A DNA stretch of 19,256 bases from CAZJDV01 sp964544865. Lineage in GTDB: Bacteria > Chloroflexota > Dehalococcoidia > Lucifugimonadales > CAJWER01. Below, piece by piece: positions 6,872 through 12,840 of this stretch. The position numbers and the translations under genes are program-made. Below the pieces are notes generated by a model. That model had not been told where the DNA came from. It searched no databases and was given only the letters and a program-made list of their open reading frames with translations. Every line of letters starts with the position of its first letter. Within the stretch, counting starts at the first letter, position 1. The stretch covers positions 1-19,256 of the forward strand of contig CAZJDV010000048.1 in assembly GCA_964544865.1 (NCBI GenBank), read 5' to 3'.

Positions 6872-7117
6872 CTACAGCAGCTCCAGAGCGCTGACCTGCG
6901 GCGCGTGGACCTTCAGAGACGCGGTCATCATCTGGCGAACCATCTCCTGGGTCGGCACGCACTCGGGGCACTCCTCATTGGAACCCTCGACGTAGCGGAC
7001 CGTCAGCCGGTCGTCGCTCATCTCCACGAGCTCCAGTGAACCGCCCTCGCTCTCCACGATGGTGCCCATGAGCTCGATGACATTCAGAACCCCAGTGTCG
7101 ATTTGTTCTATCGCCAT
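6872..7117 (-). CDS. NifU C-terminal-domain-like small protein
   Basis: This is an 81-residue protein built as a single NifU-like (Nfu-type) domain. Such domains hold or pass on Fe-S clusters through a CxxC motif. The pattern fits: a helix GVLNVIELMGTIVES, a GGSLELVEM strand after the conserved double glycine (G25, G26), then RLTVRYVEG, C50-P-E-C53, and a helix ending HAPQVSALEL. I start at the ATG at 7117 because GGAGGG lies six bases ahead; a longer upstream frame has no such site and a low-complexity N-terminus. The usual small-residue stretch around the CxxC is replaced by acidic residues (NEECPEC). The gene stands alone, divergent from a sugar-isomerase-like gene. It may help supply the many Fe-S clusters of the respiratory complex encoded to the right, but that link is conjecture. 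Confidence 0.7.
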   Translation of the reverse strand: MAIEQIDTGVLNVIELMGTIVESEGGSLELVEMSDDRLTVRYVEGSNEECPECVPTQEMVRQMMTASLKVHAPQVSALELL

Positions 7118-7147
7118 CGTGGACCCTCCATGCCGCCCGCCGCGCGA

Positions 7148-7177
7148 TAACAATAGATGAAGCCTAAGCTCTGGGCC
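7148..7177 (-). promoter_or_regulatory. Candidate promoter of the NifU-like gene
   Basis: On the minus strand, TTGGCC (7172-7177) and TATTGT (7148-7153) are 18 bases apart, and the -10 is 30 bases ahead of the chosen ATG. Both hexamers match consensus only in part. Confidence 0.3.
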
Positions 7178-7305
7178 AACGCGTGTCAATGGCGCTGTCG
7201 GGGGGTAGAGACCGCGGCCGCGCACGCGACTAGACTACCGGTCTCAGAATAAGAGGTTTATCATTGGTTCGCGAGAAGGTCGAATCCCCCATTCGAGGAG
7301 AGGTC

Positions 7306-8157
7306 ATGACCACAACAGGGTTCAACACCAGGTCGATCGGGGAAGAACGGACCGTTTGGGAGGCGGTGGACTTCGCCGTTGAGAGTGGCATAGGTGCGTT
7401 GGAGCTCGATGGCAGGCACCTGTGGCAGGACCACCAGTCTAGGAGCGAGCTCCGCCACATGAAGACCCTGGCTGCGAGGCACGGTATCCAATGCTCTATC
7501 CACTATCCCCAGGCCACGTTCCCCGCAACCCATGACCCGGAGCGGCGGGCGCGGCATGATGCCGCGCTAGAGGGCACGATGAGGCTGGCCCACGATCTCG
7601 GATCGCGAGTTATCGTGCTTCACCTGGGGGGCATCGACTATCCGGGCGTGGAGGCCGCGCGGGCGTCGGAGCAGGTCCGGTTGGAGGCCGTGGAAAATGC
7701 CGTCGAGTTCCTGCTCCGGGCCGCGCCCAAAGCCGAGGCCTACGGCGTGACCATCGCGGTCGAGAACCTGCTCAACCGGCCCGGTGACGTAACCCGGACA
7801 TACGCGGAGCTGGCCGACGTGGTGAGGCGCCTGGACAGCCCCGTCGTAGGGATTACCCTGGACACGGGCCACGCGCAACGGACCGAAGGAATCGATTCCG
7901 CCTTCGAGGCATTCCGGGAGGACCTGCGCCACCTGCACATCCACGACTGCGTTGATGGCGTCGACCATCATGAGCTAGGGCGGGGCGACCTCGACCTGGC
8001 GCGATACGAGGAGATTCTGCGCGCCAGGCCGTTCTTGCTGGTCCTGGAGGTCGGCAAGGGAGCGGTTCTAGCCCTCGAGACCGGCCAGGACCCGCGGAGT
8101 GTGGTCCTGCGCAGCGTGGCGGCGGTCAAACGAATGCTGGGCGACCAGGCCGGTTGA
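7306..8157 (+). CDS. Sugar phosphate isomerase/epimerase-like TIM-barrel protein (AP endonuclease family 2)
   Basis: This is a 283-residue xylose-isomerase-like TIM barrel. I start at the ATG at 7306 because GAGGAGAGG lies just ahead; an in-frame TTG at 7264 would add 14 residues without a clear site. The expected metal ligands appear at strand ends: E153 in VAVENLL, D186 and H189 in TLDTGHA, H213 in LHIHD, and E248 in LVLEVG. This set is typical of divalent-metal isomerases and epimerases acting on sugars or hydroxy-keto acids, and of endonuclease IV. Without a longer DNA-binding surface, and with metabolic neighbours, an isomerase role is more likely than DNA repair. It is divergent from the NifU-like gene and convergent with the dehydrogenase that ends 34 bases downstream. 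The substrate cannot be told from sequence. Confidence 0.8.
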   Translation: MTTTGFNTRSIGEERTVWEAVDFAVESGIGALELDGRHLWQDHQSRSELRHMKTLAARHGIQCSIHYPQATFPATHDPERRARHDAALEGTMRLAHDLGSRVIVLHLGGIDYPGVEAARASEQVRLEAVENAVEFLLRAAPKAEAYGVTIAVENLLNRPGDVTRTYAELADVVRRLDSPVVGITLDTGHAQRTEGIDSAFEAFREDLRHLHIHDCVDGVDHHELGRGDLDLARYEEILRARPFLLVLEVGKGAVLALETGQDPRSVVLRSVAAVKRMLGDQAG

Positions 8158-8191
8158 CCAGGGGCCTGTCCAGCGCCCTTCGGCAGAGCGT

Positions 8192-9343
8192 TCAGGGGTG
8201 CAGGATCACCTTCGTGTACCCCTCGATACGCCGGTCGAATTTCCGGTAGGCGTCCGGAGCCTCATCCAGCGGGACCTCGTTGGAGACGACAAAGCTGGGC
8301 TCGGCCCTCCCCGAGACGATAAGGTCTCGCAGGTAGGCGTTGTACTGCTTGACGTTGCACTGGCCCGTACCCAGCCGAAGGCCCTTCTCGAAAAGCGCGC
8401 CGAAATTGATCGAGAGCGCGCCCCTCTTGGCCCCCTCGTTCACCCCTCCAGGGTCCGACGGGACATAGAGACCCGGAATCCCGAGGGCCCCGGTCGGGTT
8501 GACCGTCTCAATGAGCTGGTTCAGCACGATGTTGGGCACCTCGTCCTGCTCTCCGCCCGCTGCGGAAGAGCCCGCCCGTGTCGCCTGGTAGCCAACGGCG
8601 TCGATCCCTTTGTCCGTTCCGGCGCCGCCTCGGCTCTCCTTTATTTGCTCGACCGGATCGGCCTCGTCGTAGTTGATCGGTATCGCTCCGATGGCCTCGG
8701 CCTTGTCCAGGCGAGCCCTCACATGATCGACCACGTACACCTCGGCCGCGCCCCTCAGCAGGCTGCTGTATGCCGCCATCAGTCCGACCGGACCCGCACC
8801 GAAGACGGCGACGCTCTCTCCCGGTTTCACGCCGGCCAGCTCGGCTCCGTGGTAGCCGGTGCAGAATATGTCCGCCAGCATGGCGAAGTCGGACTCATGC
8901 TCGGTCCCAGGCGGAAGAAGAAGGCAGTTGAAATCCGCGAACGGCACCTGGAGGTATTCTGCCTGGCCGCCCACCCAGGGGCCCATCGAGACGTAGCCGT
9001 ACGCGCCACCCGCGAATCCTGGATTGACCGTGGTGCAGAACCCGGTGAACCCTCCGAGACAGTTCTTGCAGAATCCGCACGCGACGTTGAAGGGCATCAC
9101 CACCCGGTCACCGGGCGTGCGCTCCTTGACGCCGGGCCCGACCTCCTGGATGATGCCCAGGTTCTCGTGCCCGAAGACGATTCCCGGCTCCGCCGAGGTG
9201 CGGCCCTCGTACATGTGCAGGTCCGATCCGCAGATGCATGTCGACGTTATCTTGACGATAGCGTCGTTTGCGTGCTGTATCGTCGGGTCAGGTACGTTCT
9301 CAACGGCCACCTCGAACGGCTTCTTGTACACCAGTGCCCTCAT
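8192..9343 (-). CDS. Zinc-dependent alcohol dehydrogenase, glutathione-independent formaldehyde dehydrogenase-like
   Basis: This is a 383-residue medium-chain NAD(P)-dependent dehydrogenase. Catalytic zinc ligands are C38 (ICGSDLHMY) and the H59-E60 pair (FGHE), and the LADIFCTGYHG segment supplies the next position. The structural zinc lobe is complete: C89, C92, C95 and C103. The coenzyme-binding Rossmann motif reads VAVFGAGPVG. CGSDLHMYEGRT, DIFxTGYHG and the long insert near GIDAVGYQA are hallmarks of the FdhA-type branch, which oxidises formaldehyde or similar aldehydes without glutathione. AAGGAGAGG precedes the ATG at 9343. Two 19-bp tandem repeats lie 14 bases upstream of the start and may control it. 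Other alcohol or aldehyde substrates are equally possible. Confidence 0.85.
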   Translation of the reverse strand: MRALVYKKPFEVAVENVPDPTIQHANDAIVKITSTCICGSDLHMYEGRTSAEPGIVFGHENLGIIQEVGPGVKERTPGDRVVMPFNVACGFCKNCLGGFTGFCTTVNPGFAGGAYGYVSMGPWVGGQAEYLQVPFADFNCLLLPPGTEHESDFAMLADIFCTGYHGAELAGVKPGESVAVFGAGPVGLMAAYSSLLRGAAEVYVVDHVRARLDKAEAIGAIPINYDEADPVEQIKESRGGAGTDKGIDAVGYQATRAGSSAAGGEQDEVPNIVLNQLIETVNPTGALGIPGLYVPSDPGGVNEGAKRGALSINFGALFEKGLRLGTGQCNVKQYNAYLRDLIVSGRAEPSFVVSNEVPLDEAPDAYRKFDRRIEGYTKVILHP

Positions 9344-9357
9344 GAGTGCCTCTCCTT

Positions 9358-9395
9358 GTTTGTGATTAACCGCGGTGTTTGTGATTAACCGCGGT
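9358..9395. repeat. Two perfect 19-bp tandem repeats with a palindromic core, ahead of the dehydrogenase
   Basis: GTTTGTGATTAACCGCGGT occurs at 9358-9376 and again, unbroken, at 9377-9395. Each unit ends in the 8-base palindrome ACCGCGGT, so two palindromes lie 19 bases apart, close to two helical turns. They sit 15-52 bases upstream of the dehydrogenase start on the minus strand. They may be paired operator sites, or a simple local duplication. Confidence 0.65.
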
Positions 9396-9608
9396 CGTCG
9401 AGGGCCGCCCTTGATAGTGAGCGGGTTCTGGATGGACCACGCCGGCTACGGCTGGAATCGAGTCGAAGCCGCAATAGCATGCACGCCGGTACTCGTCCAC
9501 CCGGGCCACGAAGCGATTGAGGCTCTAGTGGCGTCCGCTCACGGCCAACAGGGTAGCACATCCGCGGTCGCAGCCGCCCCTGGGTGGGAGCGGTGGGACG
9601 GACGTAGC
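9396..9608. other. Intergenic stretch, no supported gene
   Basis: Between the tandem repeats and the VapC stop codon, both strands carry short open frames, but none has a ribosome-binding site, recognisable motifs or good codon use. I see no RNA gene or terminator in it. Confidence 0.4.
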
Positions 9609-10049
9609 TCAGGCGACCGCCTCGCCACGATACTCCCCGATCCATCGGACCCGCGGAAACTTTGTCTGCGCGGACCGGACGAAACGCCGGTCCGCGGTCC
9701 ACATCTCGCAATCATGGAGCTCTGCCAGGGCGAGGTATAGGGTGTCGTACGCCGACCCCTGGCCCAGCGCTTCGGCCAGAGCCAGGGCGCGGTTGTAGAG
9801 GGAGGAAGGCTCGCGGATGGCGACGATGTCAATCAGGAAATCAAGTATCGAGGCCGCGTCGTCTAGTCGCATCTGCGCCCGCCGCACTCTCCGATAGAGC
9901 ACATTGGTGACCTCCGACCGGAAAATGGGCGGCACGATGACCTGTTCCGCAGCGTCTTGCCATTGGTCCCAGAGTGCCAGCGCTTCTTTGGTGTCCTCTT
10001 CTTCGAGGGACCATTTCAGCGCCAGGCATGCGTCGACGACCACGGTCAA
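9609..10049 (-). CDS. VapC-family PIN-domain toxin (ribonuclease)
   Basis: This is a 146-residue PIN-domain protein. VapC toxins are magnesium-dependent ribonucleases that stop translation by cutting RNA, often tRNA. The four acidic active-site residues are present: D6 (TVVVDACLALKW), E46 (RSEVTNVL), D102 (AYDTLYLALAE) and D120 (WTADRRF), so it should be active. It starts at TTG, and that codon overlaps the stop of the preceding gene as TTGA (10046-10049). This gives tight translational coupling with the antitoxin, as usual for these modules. The rare start codon may keep toxin output low relative to antitoxin. Confidence 0.85.
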   Translation of the reverse strand: MTVVVDACLALKWSLEEEDTKEALALWDQWQDAAEQVIVPPIFRSEVTNVLYRRVRRAQMRLDDAASILDFLIDIVAIREPSSLYNRALALAEALGQGSAYDTLYLALAELHDCEMWTADRRFVRSAQTKFPRVRWIGEYRGEAVA

Positions 10050-10468
10050 GCCTGGCGCCTCACAGGGTCGTCATCGAGGTCGTTATGGAGCTGCGCGCCG
10101 CGCTCGTCCCTGGCCTCGCGCAATATATCAACGCTGTCGCCGCCGATGCGCATTCCCTTTGACACGCGCATGCGCAATTCGTCGACGCGAGCGCGCGCAC
10201 TTGCAGTTAAGCGACCCGCCCCGTAGCTCATGCCCGATCCCTCCGATGCTGCGTATATGTCGGTGTCCATGCCGTCCTCCCGCCGGATCTTGAAGAGGGC
10301 ATCCAGCTCCCGGGCGCTCAGCAATGTGGCCCTTTCGTCCCGAGGGTCCGCCTCGGTACGCAGCCGGCCCGAGCGGATAAGCCGGTGCAGTTTCGCCCGG
10401 CTTACTTCGTAGTGGGCGGATGCCTCTTTGATGTTCAGGTATTTTTTCTCTTGCGGGTTGCATTCCAT
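10046..10468 (-). CDS. Probable antitoxin with excisionase/MerR-like helix-turn-helix
   Basis: This 140-residue protein is encoded directly upstream of the PIN toxin and overlaps it by four bases. Residues about 10-45 (LNIKEASAHYEVSRAKLHRLIRSGRL) look like an excisionase/MerR-type winged HTH that binds DNA. The middle (about 70-90) is low-complexity and glycine/serine-rich, and the C-terminal part (about 90-140) is charged. In such pairs the C-terminus usually wraps and blocks the toxin. It would repress its own operon through the palindrome just upstream. Standard VapB antitoxins are shorter and use AbrB or ribbon-helix-helix folds, so this is a less usual partner. The ATG at 10468 lacks a clear Shine-Dalgarno. 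Its function is inferred mainly from gene order. Confidence 0.7.
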   Translation of the reverse strand: MECNPQEKKYLNIKEASAHYEVSRAKLHRLIRSGRLRTEADPRDERATLLSARELDALFKIRREDGMDTDIYAASEGSGMSYGAGRLTASARARVDELRMRVSKGMRIGGDSVDILREARDERGAQLHNDLDDDPVRRQA

Positions 10469-10473
10469 TTGAT

Positions 10474-10492
10474 TGCAGTGTACCGCACTGCA
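10474..10492. promoter_or_regulatory. Operator-like palindrome of the toxin-antitoxin operon
   Basis: TGCAGTG-TACCG-CACTGCA is a perfect inverted repeat with 7-bp arms and a 5-base centre, starting five bases upstream of the antitoxin ATG. Position and symmetry fit binding of the HTH antitoxin dimer for self-repression. The AT-rich stretch beyond it (10493-10545) is where the promoter should lie; TATATT at 10504-10509 on the minus strand is a possible -10, without a clear -35. Confidence 0.55.
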
Positions 10493-10559
10493 TTCTTCTT
10501 TACAATATATGCATCAGTGTGCTTATTTATTATGCGATATGGCCGTTATGAGCCGAGGG

Positions 10560-11450
10560 TCATTTTGTCCTGGCCTCTACGCCCGCCAGGCCCTCCAGCA
10601 CTTTCGCGTATGCCTGGATACCCGAATCGCCGAGCCCCGACCGCTGCGCCGAGCGGAATACCTGGGCGACCAGGGAGGTCGTGAATAGCGGCATTTCGGC
10701 TTCGGCTGCCGATTCCAGTACGAGCCGAAGGTCCTTGAGGGCCAGCTTGACCATGAAACCCGGGTCGAAGTCGCCCCGGAGCACTGCGGGTCCAAGGTTC
10801 TTCACCATCCAGGAGCTTGCTGCGCCGCCATCTAACGCGCCCAGCACGGCATTGAGGTCCCCGCCGTTGCTTGCCGCGAAGACCAGCGCCTCGCACATCG
10901 CCGCCATGGTTCCCAGGCCCGCGATCTGATTGGCGAGCTTTGTCACCTGCCCCATGCCGTTCGCGCCGCAGTACGTGATCTGCTTCCCCATCGCCTGGAG
11001 TAGCGGCAGGCACCGGTCGAACATCGCCCTGTCTCCACCGATCATGATGGACAGGGTGCCGGCCTCTGCACCGCCAACGCCGCCGCTCACCGGGGCGTCC
11101 AGCATGTGCACCCCTTTTGCCGCAAGCCGCTGGGCTATGTCCCTTGTTACGGATGGCGATATCGTGCTGATGTCGATCACCACGCTGTCGGGCGCCGCGC
11201 CCTTGATCACGCCGTTTTTGCCGAGGATCACCTCCTCCACGTCCGGCGAGTCCGAGACCGCCGTGAAGGTTACGGCGCTCCGCTCGGCGACCTCTCTGGC
11301 GGAGGACGAAGCCGTGGCGCCGGTCTTCACCAGCGGGACGACGCGCGCCGGCGTCCGGTTCCACACGGTGACCTCGTGGCCTGCCTTGACGAGGTTTGAG
11401 CACATGGGGCTGCCGATAAGGCCGAGGCCTATGAATCCCACCTTTGTCAT
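10560..11450 (-). CDS. 3-hydroxyisobutyrate dehydrogenase-family NAD(P)-dependent reductase
   Basis: This is a 296-residue beta-hydroxyacid dehydrogenase, a family that includes 3-hydroxyisobutyrate dehydrogenase and tartronate semialdehyde reductase. The N-terminal Rossmann motif is GFIGLGLIGSPM (G8, G10, G13). DAPVSGGVGGAEAGTL is the substrate-binding loop, and the catalytic lysine is K171 in GQVTKLANQ. The C-terminal helical domain ends normally. I start at the ATG at 11450, with AAAGGAGAA upstream; a frame open to 11540 would add 30 residues not typical of the family. Substrate identity within the family is not certain. The gene is divergent from the respiratory operon and upstream of the toxin-antitoxin pair on the same strand. 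Confidence 0.85.
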   Translation of the reverse strand: MTKVGFIGLGLIGSPMCSNLVKAGHEVTVWNRTPARVVPLVKTGATASSSAREVAERSAVTFTAVSDSPDVEEVILGKNGVIKGAAPDSVVIDISTISPSVTRDIAQRLAAKGVHMLDAPVSGGVGGAEAGTLSIMIGGDRAMFDRCLPLLQAMGKQITYCGANGMGQVTKLANQIAGLGTMAAMCEALVFAASNGGDLNAVLGALDGGAASSWMVKNLGPAVLRGDFDPGFMVKLALKDLRLVLESAAEAEMPLFTTSLVAQVFRSAQRSGLGDSGIQAYAKVLEGLAGVEARTK

Positions 11451-11860
11451 GACCCTGGTTCTCCTTTCGGTAATGGGTTCGAGCCAGCCCCGGCGGGGGC
11501 GGTCGATGGCAGGCAGAGTGTAGCATACGGACGGAGTCATGGCGTCGGGTTTCCCCAGGGGGCATCCAGGGGATTTGACCCCCGTGGCATGGAACGATTG
11601 GGGGAGGCATCCCGAGACTTGAAGAACTCAGTGCACGGGCATTGTGGGGCGAAGCTGCATCGCGTTTTGAGATGAACTCTCGACCGGGAATTGATGACCC
11701 GTGGCGTCCCTCTCACGTTCGAGACAAGGTGGAATCGTCGTATTCAGGGGGCCGGTGAGATGTTGACACATGGGAGGCGGTGTGATAGTTTTTCCACGCT
11801 TGCGCGCCGCCGGGCGAAAGCGGGCGAAAGCTTGCGGATGCTCTTGAGGAAATGTGGTAG
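11451..11860. other. 410-bp divergent intergenic region between the reductase and the act operon
   Basis: I see no supported gene here. It holds GC-rich inverted segments around 11550-11605 (CCCC/GGGG runs, including a GGGGGCATCC also found in the MITE-like hairpin), the act promoter candidate at 11763-11789, and a 10-base tandem repeat CGGGCGAAAG at 11811-11830 in the operon leader. GCTTGCG occurs at both 11798-11804 and 11830-11836. The leader from the likely start site to the first ATG is about 65 bases. Confidence 0.5.
11763..11789 (+). promoter_or_regulatory. Candidate promoter of the act (alternative complex III) operon
   Basis: TTGACA (11763-11768) is a perfect -35. GATAGT (11784-11789) follows after 15 bases and is preceded by TG one base upstream (11781-11782), an extended -10 that tolerates short spacing. 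It lies about 70 bases before the first gene of the operon. Best promoter-like match in the window by eye. Confidence 0.5.
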
Positions 11861-12166
11861 ATGGACCCTAGCCCACTGGGAAGCGCCGAGTGGACGGACA
11901 TAGGCAGCCTTGTCCGCAATCTGTGGCTCATGGTGGCGCTGGTTATATTTTTCGCTTCCAACATTATCGTCGGCCAGATCTTCATCCCCTCGCTGGTCGC
12001 CTCCCACCAACTCCCTGTCGGTATGAGCAAGGCGAGGCCGGTGTTTCTCGCGCTGGCGGTGGTATCGCTTGGGCTGGTCATAGTCGTTCTGGTCCAGACC
12101 ATCGCCCTTTCCGATGTACTGGAGCGGATCTATGACACGTACTGGATAGACGGCGGCGTGGACTGA
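11861..12166 (+). CDS. Small two-TM protein at the head of the act operon
   Basis: This is a 101-residue protein with two clear membrane helices (about residues 20-42 and 60-82), joined by a short loop with SHQLPVGMSKAR, and a polar C-terminus. The start is fixed by an in-frame TAG directly before the ATG and a GAGGA ten bases upstream. It is the first gene after the promoter candidate and ends 46 bases before the pentaheme cytochrome gene. I do not recognise the family. The place in the operon suggests an accessory or assembly subunit of the complex, perhaps binding near the NrfD subunits, but nothing in the sequence proves this. Confidence 0.7.
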   Translation: MDPSPLGSAEWTDIGSLVRNLWLMVALVIFFASNIIVGQIFIPSLVASHQLPVGMSKARPVFLALAVVSLGLVIVVLVQTIALSDVLERIYDTYWIDGGVD

Positions 12167-12212
12167 TGTTACATTCGACGCCCTCTATCCTGGGACGACA
12201 GGACCAATGTAA

Positions 12213-12827
12213 TTGCTAGCAGGGGACTTTAGGACACCAAAACTCCCAAAGACAAAGATTGTTCTCTCTGGTGTCGCCGGCCTGTCGGGACTCGCGGCCA
12301 CCGTCGCTTTCTCGGCGTTTGTCATCTCGGCCTGGCTTGGCTTGCCCTTGAGCGTGTTTGGGATGAACGAGGGCCCCGACCAGCCCATCGCCTTCCCCCA
12401 TACCGTCCATGTGCAGGAAATGCAGATAGACTGCACGTTCTGCCACAGGGCCGTAACCAAAGAGGCCGCGGCCACCATCCCTTCCGTCGCCCTTTGCATG
12501 ACGTGCCACAGAGTGCTGGGGGGAGACCTCCCGGAGGTCGCCAAGCTTCGAGAGGCCGCGGGATTCGGGGTCGGCACGGAGGGCGGGCCGATCGACTGGG
12601 TGCGCGTGCATCGCGCGCCTGACCATGTCCGCTTTGTTCACGAAGCCCACGTTCGATTCTTTACGGCGAAGGACGACGTCATGGCCGCAGAGACTTGCTC
12701 TATTTGCCACGGCGCCGTCGGTAGCATGGTCAAGGTCGAGCAGGTGCGCTCTTTGAAGATGGGCGACTGCGTTAACTGCCACCGCGATAACGGCGCGCCC
12801 ACCGACTGCACCACATGCCACTACTAA
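12213..12827 (+). CDS. actA: ActA: pentaheme c-type cytochrome of alternative complex III
   Basis: This 204-residue protein has one N-terminal membrane anchor (about 16-44) and five CxxCH heme sites: C74, C95, C162, C186 and C199. Extra histidines (FPHTVH, VHEAHV) can serve as distal ligands. Five hemes and a single anchor match ActA, the subunit that takes electrons from the ActB clusters and passes them towards ActE or an oxidase on the outer face of the membrane. The start is TTG at 12213 with a weak AGGA upstream; no ATG fits the frame before the anchor. The final heme site is at the extreme C-terminus. The next gene follows after 13 bases. Confidence 0.88.
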   Translation: MLAGDFRTPKLPKTKIVLSGVAGLSGLAATVAFSAFVISAWLGLPLSVFGMNEGPDQPIAFPHTVHVQEMQIDCTFCHRAVTKEAAATIPSVALCMTCHRVLGGDLPEVAKLREAAGFGVGTEGGPIDWVRVHRAPDHVRFVHEAHVRFFTAKDDVMAAETCSICHGAVGSMVKVEQVRSLKMGDCVNCHRDNGAPTDCTTCHY

Positions 12828-12840
12828 TGGCCAGGTTACT

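Noticed and set aside
8099..9388. A 429-codon plus-strand open frame opposite the dehydrogenase
   Set aside because: The minus strand encodes a complete zinc dehydrogenase with all ligands. The plus frame has no family features.
9375..9740. A 121-codon plus-strand frame between the dehydrogenase and the toxin
   Set aside because: It begins inside the tandem repeat, has no start signal and overlaps the 3' part of the well-supported PIN toxin gene.
10546..11610. A 354-codon alternative minus frame across the 3-hydroxyisobutyrate-dehydrogenase-like gene
   Set aside because: The product is arginine/glycine-rich and lacks the Rossmann and lysine motifs found in the correct frame.
11691..11903. 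A 70-codon open frame ahead of the act operon
   Set aside because: It spans the promoter candidate and overlaps the two-TM gene, and has no ribosome-binding site or coding-like composition.
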